From NCBI RefSeq assembly GCF_019703515.2, contig NC_059348.1:20727656-20791655 (forward strand): a stretch of 64,000 nucleotides of DNA, given 5' to 3'. This document shows positions 10,900 through 22,325 of this stretch, piece after piece. Position 1 is the first letter of the stretch. Every line of letters begins with the position of its first letter. This stretch comes from Myxocyprinus asiaticus. Its lineage: Eukaryota; Chordata; Actinopteri; Cypriniformes; Catostomidae. A program made the position numbers and the translations under genes. The notes beneath the pieces were generated by a model that saw nothing but the letters and a program-made list of their open reading frames with translations, was not told the DNA's origin and searched no databases.

Positions 10900-12969
10900 C
10901 TAAACTTTATCCCACTTCTGACGAACGCTATCTATCCAATCCACATAGCTGGACACTTTGGTGTAGATACCCAGTTTGTTTTTCTTCCCACAGCCCTCTC
11001 CCCAGGACACCAGACCAATGAGGAACCATGTATCATGATACATTGTCACCATCGGACCCCCGCTGTCCCCCTTACAAGAATCTTTTATTTGCCCCAGCAC
11101 GCCACCACATAACATGTTCTGCGTCAGATTGTTAATCATATAGCTGGAGCACACTTTACTGTCTATAATTGGAATATCAATGAAGTTGAGAGTTGAAATG
11201 AAATGTTTAGCTGTCTCATTATCCTTCCCCCAGCCAGTGACAACTGTCATGGTACCGTTGCGATGCAACACTCTTTCTGCCAAGTCCCGGCTAGGGAGGC
11301 ATGCTGGGAGGATGTATGTGGAAAATGTTGCTGGTCCAGACAAGTGCAACAGAGCTATGTCATTGTCCACTGTGAAACGGTTGTATTGTGGGTGAGCGAT
11401 GGCCTGTTTTATGGTAAAGACCATCTCTGTTCCTTCTATCTTGAATCGTTCATAGTCACCTGGAAAGATGATAATGACACTTGGTTAAAAACATTCAAAC
11501 TGACCTCACAGAAGTACCTTTTTTGCCTGATGCTGATATTTTTGTTTGCTAATAGCAAAATAAAAAAATCAGGACCCTTTGTTCATCATCAGAGCTACTT
11601 TTTAAATTTCTGTTATTTTTCTAACTTTGCCAGACTAAGGCCCCATTCACACAAATATGATATTTTTGAAAACTTAAAGTTGTCACTGTTTTTTTTCTCC
11701 AGCCTATTATGTCACTGAAAACTGATGTTTAAAAAAAAAAAAAGTACTTTTTTTTTAAAATACTGTTTTCTGTGATGCATGAGGACAGGTGAAACTGAGA
11801 TTTTAAAATACAGTGACATCACTAACAAAACTGGCACATGGTAATGGTTGTTTTTTAATATTGGGCATATACTAGAAAGGAATTAGTGAGAAATAACACG
11901 ACATTTAAGTGATTTTTCACATTTTTAAATTTCGGTTTGTTTCTTAACAGAACCTATCATGTCTTCAGAAGACTTAGAATATGTTGCACAAGCCGCATGG
12001 ACTACGCTTATGATACTTCTTTTTAAGCTTTAAAGTGAGGCACTGTCCAGTGCAATTGTATCGAAAAGACAGGGCTGATGTATTCATTAAAACATCTCCT
12101 TTTGTGTTTTGCATAAGAAAGAACGTCATACGGGCTTGTCAATATGACATAAAATAAAACATTTTGGGTGAACTTTTCCTTATACAGAATATTAGGCTAA
12201 TAACTCTCAGCCACCTGTCTTGGCAATGGTCTCTTATGCAACATGTGCACTGTATTGCATGTTGCTTTAGACAACAAATTAATGCCAACTAAAGTCGTCA
12301 TCAGCCAAAAAAAAAAAAAAAAAAAGACACTGCATCTACGTGCACTTGTCCAGTTAATTTAGAATGGACTTCAAAAGACATTTAGTCATTAATCGTACAG
12401 TTCATACAAAATCCTTCAGTTTAAATACATACATACATACATATATATATCACTTACTCATTTATTATAATTTTTTTCACATTTTAGAATAATAGTAAAG
12501 TCATTAAAACTATGGAATTACATAAATGGAACTATGGGAATTATTACTGGACTTCAATTGGTGGGTTTTTGTTAAATGTGAGCCAAAATCATCACAATTA
12601 AAAGAACCAAAGACTTAAACTACTTCAGTCTGTGTGCATTGAATTTATTTAATACACGAGTTTCACAATTTGAGTTGAATTACTGAAATAAATGAACTTT
12701 TCCACGACATTCTAATTTATTGAGATGCACCTGTATGTTGGGCACTTATTGGCTGCTTTATTATTTGGTCCAAGTCATCCATTTCAAAAAAGTTTTTTTT
12801 ATTTTTTTTAAATTAAATTTTAGTTTTAATGAAATAAATTAATATGGTGGCACAATTATATTTTTGTCTACAAAACTAATTTCAAACGTTTAAGCATACG
12901 CCTTCAGATCAAAAGATTTTTAAGATCATGAGAAACATTTCAGTCAAGTGTTTCAAAACTTTTGACCGG

Positions 12970-13004
<35 letters not shown>

Positions 13005-16000
13005 CAGTTGAAGTCAGAAGTTTACATACACCTTAGCCAAATACATTTAAACTCAGTTTTTCACAATTCCCAACAGTTAATCTTAGAAAACATTCCCTGT
13101 CTTAGGTCAGTTAGGATCACTACTTTATTTTAAGAATGTGAAATGTAAGAATAATAATAGAGAGAATTATTTATTTCAGCTTTTCTTTCTTTCATCACAT
13201 TTCCAGAAGTGTACATACACTGTTAGTATTTGGTAGCATTGCCTTTAAATTGTTTAACTTGGGTCAAACATTTTGGGTAGCCTTCCACAAACTTCTCACA
13301 ATAAGTTGCTGGAATCTTGGCCCATTCTTCCAGACAGAACTGGTGTAACTGAGTCAGGTTTGTAGGCCTCCTTTCTCACACATGTTTTTTAAGTTCTGCC
13401 CACAAATGTTCTATCGGATTGAGGTCAGGGCTTTGTGATGGCCACTCCAATACCTTAACTTTGTTATCCTTAAGCTATTTTGCCACAGCTTGAGGTATGC
13501 TTGGGGTCATTGTCCATTTGGAACACCTATTTGCGACCGAGCTTTAATTTCCTGGCTGATGTCTTGTTGCTTCAATATTTCCACATAATTTTCCTTCCTT
13601 ATGATGCCATCTATTTTGTGAAGCACCAGTCCCTCCTGCAGCAAAGCACCCCCACAACATGATGCTGCTACCCTCATGCTTCATGATTGGGATGGTGTTC
13701 TTCGGCTTGCAAGCCTCACCCTTTTTCCTCCAAACATAACGATGGTCATTATGCCCAAACAGTTACATTTTGGTTTCATCAGACCAGAGGAAATTTCTCC
13801 AAAAAGTAAGATCTTCAAACGCATGTGCACTTGCAGACTGTAATCTGGCTTTTTTAAGGTGGTTTTGGAGCAGTGGCTTCATCCTTGCCAAGCAGCCTTT
13901 CAGGTTATGTCGATATTGGACTTGTTTTACTGTGGATATAGATACTCGTCTACCTGTTTCCTCCAGCATCTTCACAAGGTCCTTTGCTGTTGTTTTGGGA
14001 TTGATTTGCACTTTTCGCACCAAACTATGTTCATTTCTAGGAGAAAGAATGCGTCTCCTTCCTAAGCGGTATGATGGCTGCGTGGTCCCATGGTGTTTAC
14101 ACTTGCGTACTATTGTTTGTAAAGATGAACGTGGTACCTTCAGGTGTTTGAAAATTGCTCCCAAGGATGAACCAGACTTGTGGAGGTCCACAATTTTTTT
14201 AATGAGATTTTGGCTGATTTCTTTTGATTTTCCAATGATGTCAAGCAAAGAGGCACTGAGTTTGAAGGTAGGCCTTAAAATACATCCACAGGTACACCTC
14301 CAATTGACTAATTAGCCTATCAGAAGCAAATTGGCTAATTGCCTAAAGGCCTGACATAATTTTCTGGAATTTTCCAAGCTGCTTAAAGGCGCAGTTAACT
14401 TAGTGTATGTAAACTTCTGACCCACTGGAATTGTGATATAGTCAATTAAAAGTGAAACAATCTGTCTGTAAACAATTGTTGGAAAAATTACTCGTGTCAT
14501 GCACAAAGTAGATGTCCTAAATGACTTGCCAGTTCGATCCAGTCTGGCCATTCTCTGTTGACCTCTCTCATCAACAAGAGATTTCCGTCCGCAGAACTGC
14601 CACTCACTTCTCACTGGATGTTTTTTTATTTTTATTTTATTTTTATTTTTTAATTTTTTTGGCACCATTCAGAGTAAATTCTAGAGACTGTTGTGCGTGA
14701 AAATCTCAGGAGATCAGCAGTTACAGAAATACTCAAACCAGCCTGTCTGGGACCAACAATCATCCATGCAATTGTCTAATCAGCCAATCGTGTGGCAGCA
14801 GTGCAGTGAATAAAATCAAGCAGATACGGGTCAGGAGCTTCAGTTAATGTTCACATCAACCATCAGAATGGGGAAAAAATGTGATCTCAGTGATTTGGAG
14901 CGTGGCATGATTGTTGGTGCCAGATGGGCTGGTTTGAGTATTTCTGTAACTGCTGATCTCCTGGGATTTTCATGCACAACAGTCTCTAGAATTATATATA
15001 TATATATATATATATAAAATTGTTTTTTTCTGTTACAGCATAATTTTCTGTAAAGCTGCTTTGAAATGGTGTGTATTGTGAAAAGCGCTATACAAATAAA
15101 ATTGACTTGACCTGACAAGGATCTTCTAAGAACGCAGGCAAAGTATAAATGTGAAGGGGGATTAAAAAGTATTACACTTTAAAGAGTTACTTTAGTATAG
15201 CCAAAATGAATTACGTACCTAGTCTGACAGTTAAGCGTGTGCTTGACTCTAGGCAGTGAGCTGCCGTGAGAACCCAGTTTTCATCAATCAAAACTCCACC
15301 ACAGTGAAGCTTACCCTTATGATCTAGTATAAGTGCCTGCAAAATACACACATAATGTAATTAGGTAGCTACAAAGCATTTTATTGCATTACAAACTGAA
15401 GAAAAAAAAATGTGGCTCTAGCAGAGGTTTTGGTACAATATATAATGTCCAAATTAACATTTATAAATATCTGCCTCTTTAGTCAACATAGATATTATAT
15501 AAGATAAGACAGTACCTGCCAGGGACTCTCTCCCTTTTTACCAACTGTACCCCCCATAAGCCATGGCTGTAAACCTATCATAGTCTTCTTCTTATAGAAT
15601 GACTTTGCAAGTCGAATCTGGCCACATGAAGCCTCATCTGTAAATGAGAAACATGCACAGATACCATAATTCATTGACTCCAATGATATGGGCTCTTACA
15701 CTTTGAGATGCAACAAATAAATTACAAATGGTAGAAATGATTGGAAGATAATACATTTTATAACACATTTTACAAGCTGTCAACTGATTGCTTCACAGTT
15801 TACACATTACATTGTATTGTAAGCCTTAAAAAAAAAAAAAAGCATGTATATTTGTGCATTTTGTTGCATGCATTTGTGAATTGCCATGTATTTCAAAGTT
15901 GTTATTGTTTTTACACTGTAAAAAATCTTTTGTCAGGTAACCTTAAAATGCTTCATGTGATAATATCTAAATGATTGGTTTTATTCAAGTCAAAAATATT

Positions 16001-16178
16001 AGTTAATATGACTAAATCCACATGACTATGTTAGGTTACTGCAACAAAAGTAATTTTAAAGGTCAGTTCAGGTTGGAAAAAGCTCTGTAAAGTAATAACA
16101 GCACATTTTCACTCTGTACAGTGTTTCTGCTCATAAAGGCTCTACCCTCCCACCACTTAAAAAAAATAAAAAAATAAA

Positions 16179-16218
<40 letters not shown>

Positions 16219-17972
16219 TATATATATATATATATGCACATTTTTTTTAACATTTTTTTTTTTGTTTGTTTGTGCACGACACTTAAAAATAAAATTAAAA
16301 ACATACTTTTGGGAGTACACTTTTTAGAGTCATCTTGGAGCTGGTATCCTTTAATACAACTGCATTTGCGACCGAGACCGTCCTCTTTCTCGTGACAATC
16401 ATGACCACAATCACCATTGTTCACAGAGCAGTTAGTGGCTGTGATGCCTGAGGACAAAACCACAAAACTGCTGTCAGGATATTTGTCACCATGACCTCAG
16501 TGCATACCACTAGAGAGAACTCCAGAAATTCACTGCTAAATGTCCCAAATCAGGCACTGCACTGTATATTAAAAAAAAATCATTGAATAAGCAGTCAAAA
16601 TACAGCAAGGGCAAAGGGAGTTATTTGCACCAGTCATTAGTGGATGAAACCACTCTAATTTAAATATGCCAGAAAAATCAATTACTGATAATTCTCTTAG
16701 GTTAAATGCTGTAACTTGTATATAGAGGTGTTTTCACACTTTGTTCGATTGTTGGTCCGAACCAGAGATTGATTTCACCCAGCACATTTACAGCCCATTT
16801 TAAAAGTTTGATTTCAGTCAGACTGTGTAAATTATATTTTTATGCCACATGTGAAGATGCAAATTATGCTTCATCAATGTCAGATGGACTGCTTTCAGAC
16901 CAACTGTGAACCAAACTGTAACCCAGTTCAAAGAACTATACACCCAAACAACCTTTTCAAGACTCGAGTGTGAAAGCACCCTTAGAGAGATAGAGGCTCA
17001 CGCGAGTCACAACGTTTCCCTTCAAACCCAGGGTTGCAGTTGCAGAAGTAATCCTGAAACAGGTCCACACACTTTCCATTAACACATGGAGTTGAGGCAC
17101 ACTGGTCTCCATCTAAGAGCACACAACACATATAATTAGTAAAAGATATGATGGCCTGCAGCGATATTCCACAAGACAGACCAGCCTAACCTGTATACAC
17201 CGTCCAGAAATCCAGCTGCAAAAAAAACAAAAAAATATTGGATCATAATTAAAAAAAAAAAAAAAAAAAAAGTAAAGAATGAAAAACACATCTATAAATT
17301 TAAATGCTAACAAGACTAACCGTGGCCTCCCGGGTGTTGAAGATTTCCCTCGCCTCTTCGAAACTGCATATTTCCTCCTTACACTCACGCTCCAATGATG
17401 GGGGCTTTATTTCCTCCATAAATGTGTTAGCTCTTCTTGAACGCAGGAGCATGTGTGCTTTTTGGCTGCTAGAAAAAACTGACCAAAACAAATCCAAGGT
17501 TCATAGAACAGAAAAATCTGAATTGGCACCAGAGATAATGACTTATAATTAGTTTTCAACAATGCGCACAACAAAATTTTTCTGATGACCATTAAACTTC
17601 ATAAGAGTGTTTAAAAAATAAATTAAAATAAATGTTTTTTGTAATGTAAAGACATTTGTACTGACAGCCTCCTCACCATTTACTTTATATGAAAAAGAAA
17701 GATGCAGTGAAAGTGAATGGTGTCTGAGGCTGTCAGTCCCTAACATTCTGCCTAACATCTCCTCTTGTGTTCCACAGAAGATAAAAAGTCATACCGGTTT
17801 GGAATGACATGACAGTGAGTAATGGATGACAGGAATGTCATTTTTTGGGTTTGCAACCGTTTATAAATTCTAAAATGATATTTATTTCTCATACATTACC
17901 TGTCTTGCAGAGAGCCCTGGCAGACCAAAATATAACCAGTACTGAGATACAGAGGAAAAGGCTCCTCATCAT
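10900..17972 (-). CDS. proc: Vitamin K-dependent protein C; activation Arg replaced by Trp
   Basis: Eight coding exons, all phases consistent: 17900-17972, 17321-17478, 17191-17215, 17002-17112, 16307-16447, 15516-15637, 15219-15336 and 10900-11459; 435 residues. Order: signal peptide (1-24); propeptide [16 protein letters not shown]; Gla domain from Ala41 ([25 protein letters not shown]); a 25-nt connector exon; EGF1 (86-122); EGF2 (123-169); linker; trypsin-type domain with His237, Asp283, Ser382 and Asp376 for Arg/Lys specificity. The VFSSS propeptide and [14 protein letters not shown] favour protein C over factors VII, IX and X. The product is a plasma zymogen made in liver that inactivates factors Va and VIIIa. 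Residue 195, where thrombin should cut before LMGG, is Trp (codon TGG, plus-strand 15561-15563) instead of Arg. An acceptor (tttacag) lies just before the start region, implying a 5' non-coding exon. The last intron is full of transposons. Confidence 0.93.
12450..12973. mobile_element. Tc1 family B remnant carrying the right end of a family A element
   Basis: The outer parts match the element at about 52453-52975: TTTTAGAATAATAGTAAAGT on the left, and TGTTGGGCACTTATTGGCTG through ACTTTTGACCGGTAGTGTG on the right. Between them, about 12557-12734 is the right arm of the family A Tc1 (as at 4762-4943), ending CACCTG then TA. The family B centre is missing. It lies in the last intron of proc. Confidence 0.8.
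13005..14531 (-). mobile_element. Sleeping Beauty-like Tc1 transposon, inverted and truncated
   Basis: It begins with CAGTTGAAGTCAGAAGTTTA after a TA-rich tract and runs in the opposite sense to the copy at 4948-6539. The transposase relic is on the minus strand: HTH part and first Asp (LWSDETKM, 13763-14248), then the frame breaks, and the rest continues toward 13230 with further changes. The other arm stops at about 14531 (ATGACTTGCCAG), where a different Tc1 family takes over. It lies inside the proc intron. Confidence 0.88.
14533..14992. mobile_element. Tc1 family C fragment
   Basis: It shares TCTGGCCATTCTCTGTTGAC, CTCTAGAGACTGTTGTGC-type and CAGCAGTTACAGAAATACTC blocks with the pieces at 30872-31364 and 52989-53369. 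The plus strand at about 14868-14960 reads [20 protein letters not shown], the start of a Tc1-type transposase, and the same start is repeated inverted around it. It is broken and non-coding as a whole. Confidence 0.75.
15048..15115 (-). repeat. Dispersed 3'-tail-like repeat
   Basis: On the minus strand it reads TCAAGTCAATTTTATTTGTA, then TAGCGCTTTTCACAATACAC, a block scattered through cyprinid genomes as far as I remember. A diverged plus-strand copy lies at about 51168-51230. Probably the tail of a SINE or LINE. Confidence 0.6.
16181..16236. repeat. Microsatellite (AAT)n(AT)n
   Basis: About 12 AAT units pass into an AT run, in the intron 3' of the proc EGF2 exon. Confidence 0.9.
16724..16984. 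mobile_element. Small non-autonomous element, hAT-like ends
   Basis: The left end AGAGGTGTTTTCACACTTTG mirrors the right end GTGTGAAAGCACCCTTAG. There is no coding frame. Ends of this kind are common on hAT miniature elements in fish. It lies in a proc intron. The 8-bp duplication expected of hAT is not clear. Confidence 0.6.
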
Positions 17973-18132
17973 GGTATAAGTCCCTGTAAATACATCAAGA
18001 CATAAAACTACAATTTTAATTCAACAATGAACATCTGTTAGATTTGAAGATTTTACCATATTTAAACTGACTAGAAGTACATGGGTGATTATATTAAAGG
18101 CGACAAAGTATACACTATCTGAAATACTATGT

Positions 18133-18136
<4 letters not shown>

Positions 18137-18190
<54 letters not shown>
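18137..18190. repeat. Microsatellite (CA)n
   Basis: About 26 uninterrupted CA units upstream of proc. Confidence 0.95.
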
Positions 18191-18193
<3 letters not shown>

Positions 18194-18887
18194 TAATTCT
18201 TACCAGATTTGTCCTCAGATGAGAACTATATTGGAAGAAATATGAAACCAAAACCTTTAATTGCCTTAACTTTTATCTATCTCTGCTTTGTCTACAACCT
18301 AGTACGAGGGCACAACACATACAGCCTTTAGCAAGTTAACTGAACTCCAACAAATACTGCACAGTACAAACAATATTGGCTGAGATAAACTGAATGAGAA
18401 ATTTAATTTGCGAGTACATTAATATCTTCCACTATAGCAGAAACAATCAATCAGTTCTTGAAGACTTAACAAACCCTTACATATTATTAAAAAATATTAA
18501 CTTACAGTTTGAAAAATAAGAAAGAAACTGGAATGATGGATGTGGTGTTTAAAGTGTGTTAATAACTAACTAAATCTGTTTACTAAGAGTCCACAGTCTG
18601 AATAGTTGTGAATTCTCGTCTTCTGTCTGCCCACATACACCTACTGATGTCAAACTCTACTACAGCTAATATGGCTTATTTACTACACAATCCCATTTGT
18701 GGTTCATAACCTCTTAATTTATAATTTTCACTATAGGTATATCTTTCAATGTAACTGATATGATCTGTAATAATGCATTTTCATGTTTTCATACAATTCT
18801 TGAAGCATTAAAATTGTTCCAGTTTTAACCTTGCCTGTTTTAGGTATTTGTCCAAATTGACCCACATTGGTATTTTCTCTCTATAGT

Positions 18888-19375
18888 TGTCACGAATCCC
18901 GCCTTTGTTGTTCCTCCCGCTCACCACCAGAAGGCTCCATCACCCAGGTATTGACTTTTACTATCTGGACTACATTTCCCACAATCCCCATACCTGGCAC
19001 TGATTACCTGCTCACCTGTTTCTCATTAATTCAGCTATTTAAGACTCACTCTCACTCTTTATCATTGTGAAGTCTTGTTTTGCCCTGGCTGAAATTTCTA
19101 AGTGTTCTCTGAGTTTTCTGTATTATTGGTGTATGATCCTGGTCTGTTTACCCTGTCTTGACCCATTGCTACTTGCCTACTACTGCCTTGATTTCCTGGA
19201 TATAACCTGTGATTGTCTGCCACCTGCCCTGACCTCTTGCCTGTTTATTTACTACCATTCTGGATTTCCTTTGATAGTACTGTTGCTGGTGATTGAACCC
19301 CTGCCTGTCTGTATTACTACATCTATTATGATTAAAGCTGCACATGGATCTCAACTCCGTTGACTTATCATTACA
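18888..19375 (+). mobile_element. Solo LTR
   Basis: It begins TGTCACGAATCCC and ends CTTATCATTACA, with 5' TG and 3' CA. Flanking five-base repeats are ATAGT (18883-18887) and ATAAT (19376-19380), a target duplication with one mismatch. Length 488 with no internal region, so recombination between the two LTRs probably removed it. Confidence 0.7.
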
Positions 19376-19380
19376 ATAAT

Positions 19381-21014
19381 GGATCTTACCTGTTGTCAAT
19401 AAATGCACTCTCGCATCTACCCCCATTTTGATTAATAAATTCTTTTTTTTTTAGCTAATATTTCAGTTGCATAATGGGTCATGCATTCTTGTACTCTCTA
19501 AAACATGAATACTGCACACAATATAGGTATTTGATACTGATCTTGAAATAAAAGCTGTCAGCACACACCTCTTATTGGAAACATAAGACATTTGATCAAG
19601 ACAAACAATTAATCACAATGGCACCAAAAAGAGCACACACAGGTGTGTACATTCTACCAAGCAGGGTGTCAAAAATTTTGTTTATTTACAGTGGAACAAT
19701 AATATCTGTGATATCTGTATTCTTTAAACTATTCTAGTTCTAACGTGGCTATGCTGGTTTGGTGGCTGTACTGTCTGGCAATCCTAGCACAGCTATACTA
19801 TTCACCATCAAAACTTTGTAGCTTGTTGACCATCTTGACCTTTCTAGTTAAGTCGATTAATGCATGGTCTTGTGGATTCTTGCTGGTTAAGTTTGTCAGC
19901 TAATGTTGTCTTGCTAGTTCAGAAATATGAGCATGTTAGCCAGGGACACACCAACACACTGGTATCCCATTTTGAGTCTCAGAAATGCAATGCTCAAACC
20001 ACAACATGCTCTGGTGACTAGGTGTGCTAGTCAGTAGCTTAAACAGATTAGCATCTTAAATAAAACCAACATGTTGTATGTGTAGATTTAAAGATGCAGG
20101 TTCCATTTAAGAAAACGAGGATGAGCTTTACCAGCAGCACACAGAAACATGCCACTTGGGGACTCATTTGTGTCTCAGGGTGTGGAAATGAGGGCACATA
20201 TTAAGGTTAGCCATTCATCTTCTTTGTGCTCAGACCTTGTTCCAGTGGCTACAATTTCAAGTATACCGTTTGATTGATAATGAGTTTGTAAGAATGAAGC
20301 AGACTTGGGTTGCAAAGTGGAAGAAGAGTGCGGTGTGACCCCAGGACATTCTCTGTGTCAATTTATTGGCCCTAAAAGATAAAGCCATCAGGATTGGTCT
20401 GTTTTAGGAAGCTAATTCTTTAGGAAACTAATTCTTGGTGTTTTCCTTACCTTAACATGTGAGAATGAGGTCTCATGGCATAAGTTCAACAGTTCTGTGC
20501 AGGGTGATGTCAAGAGAACCATGAGCAAGCTAAAGTTTACCTCTTAAAATTTGCATCACTACAGGGAAAACTACAATTGTATCAGAAACAGTAACAAAGA
20601 CAAGTGTGTGAACTTGAAAAATGTAACTATTTAAAATTAAATCTTATATAATTATTATAATTTTTTTTCGTTTTGTGTGTTCCTCAGAAGTCAAATCCAT
20701 AGCCTTGGCAATGTTACAAGCTACAAGCTACAGGAGCCCTCACAGATTAGTCACAAATGGTGCTCTGAACACATATTCATTACTGTTTCAATATCCTGAA
20801 AAATGACCACCAAACTGGCCCTGCTGAGGGAAATTGGGAGTACTTTCACTAATCCATCTTTATTAAACATCCTGTCTGAGCTAAGACAACACAAAAAAAA
20901 ATTGTGGTTTTGCAACACCAGTCTTCTCAAAGCGATTTGTTTTCATTCTGGTGTCTCTTATCTTAACATCAGCCAGATCCTTTTAGGAACAAGGAAGAGA
21001 TGAAAACAAGGAGG
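19381..21014. other. Intergenic stretch before the collagen/C1q gene
   Basis: No exon recognised. A decayed repeat with GCTGG and CTAGT half-sites lies at about 19740-20060. The promoter of the downstream gene should lie near 20900-21014, but I see no clear element. Confidence 0.4.
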
Positions 21015-21640
21015 ATGGCTTTTGTTGGTTCACTATTATTATTACTGATGATCACTTTCCAGACCATGTTGTTAAACACTAAAGAGGTAATTTTGCATGC
21101 AGGAGCCCCATGCTATCCTGGGTATAATGCTTTGTCTGCTGGCCTATGGGGAGAGGGTTAGGTTCTCATCATATAAACTGAAGAATGCTTTGGTTGCACT
21201 GTGCAATAACACAAGGGTTTCACCCAGATGATGGCTCAAGACTCCCTCCAACATGTAAGTATATTTGATAATGACCCAAATTAATTATTACATATTATGT
21301 ATATTCTTGCTAACTGGTGCTTTATTCTGATATTGGAAGTGTTATTTTAATTTGAAGTACTTTAACTCTAAGTGCTGTTGGTTTGATAGCTAAGAGGTGT
21401 GATTGACATTGTTATAATTAAATAAGAAAATGTCTAATTTGACAGTAAAACTTTACTTACAATGAGCAGAATGAATGTCTGTGTATATTGTCCATACATC
21501 ATCCAATGTGGCAACAAAAGAATTTACCGAACAATTTACACAGATATTTATTTTGCTCATATTTCATGAATAAAGCCCAATAAGAAGATCCAAAGCAGTA
21601 AAATAGAGTCAAATAATAATTCTCTTGTACCCCTGAGAAT

Positions 21641-21823
21641 TGTCAGGAACCCTGTGCCTGGGGAACCATAGTACTGCATGTTTTGTATGTCTCCTTATTT
21701 AACACACCTGATGGAAGTCATCAGCTCATTAGGAGGGTGCTTCATGACCTGAACTGTGTTTATCAGATAAAGAAGCCATACAAAACATGCAGTATTGTGG
21801 CTCCCCAGGAACAGGGTTCCTGA
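21641..21823. repeat. Palindromic miniature element
   Basis: TGTCAGGAACCCTGTGCCTG at the left pairs with the complement of CCAGGAACAGGGTTCCTGAC at the right. The inner CATGTTTTGTA and TACAAAACATG also pair. It lies in the first intron of the collagen/C1q gene. Confidence 0.75.
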
Positions 21824-21852
21824 CCCCTATAGACATTGTAGAAATACAATCG

Positions 21853-22325
21853 GTGCTTCTCAATCAAAAGACTGCAGCCTAGTTAGGCTGGATATCTCGG
21901 CTGCCACGTCATCAAGCACCATCAAAGTCCATCTCAATGTGAGGACACTTGGAAGGCACTCGTTACGCAGCCTTCATTCAGCTTATTTTGGAGGATGCAT
22001 CACGTGCATCCTTCGTGGTCCTCAATCACCAATTCAGATTTTATTTGAAAGAAAATATCGGAAAACAAATCAAACGGATGTGCGCCCTCCTGGTGGCTTC
22101 CTCCATTTCTACAAATTAGTTGTAGTGGTTCACAAATACTTTATTTTCGAAATTTTCACGGCGTGACCACGGAGGCGGAAACCTATGATGTAGCAATGCG
22201 GACTTACTAGACCGTCTCATTCGTAGCGTTGAAAGCTGAAGAGGAGCCTAGCCTACAGCCTCAGAAGGTCTGGTCTATGAAGGACAAAGCCTAACTAGAC
22301 TGCAGCCTTTCATTTGAGAAGCACT
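21853..22325 (+). repeat. Miniature element D, plus copy
   Basis: The ends are GTGCTTCTCA and TTTGAGAAGCAC, with inner CTGCAGCCTAGTTAGGCTGG and CTAACTAGACTGCAGCC. No coding capacity. An inverted copy lies at 23888-24315. Confidence 0.8.

Noticed and set aside
10674..11718. Plus-strand frames opposite the last proc exon
   Set aside because: Shadows of the serine protease exon.
13770..14315. 181-codon plus-strand open frame
   Set aside because: Reverse complement of the SB-like transposase relic, whose true sense is minus.
14840..15118. Possible tRNA or SINE near the TAGCGCTTTTCACAA block
   Set aside because: No A or B box and no cloverleaf could be drawn. Only a dispersed tail-like repeat is supported.
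16063..16320. Open frame with poly-Tyr and poly-Ile runs
   Set aside because: Translation of an (AAT)n(AT)n microsatellite next to the proc EGF2 exon.
19067..19363. 98-codon open frame with hydrophobic stretches
   Set aside because: It lies wholly in the solo LTR at 18888-19375.
21795..22166. 123-codon open frame in the first collagen/C1q intron
   Set aside because: It spans the end of one miniature element and most of another, with no family resemblance.
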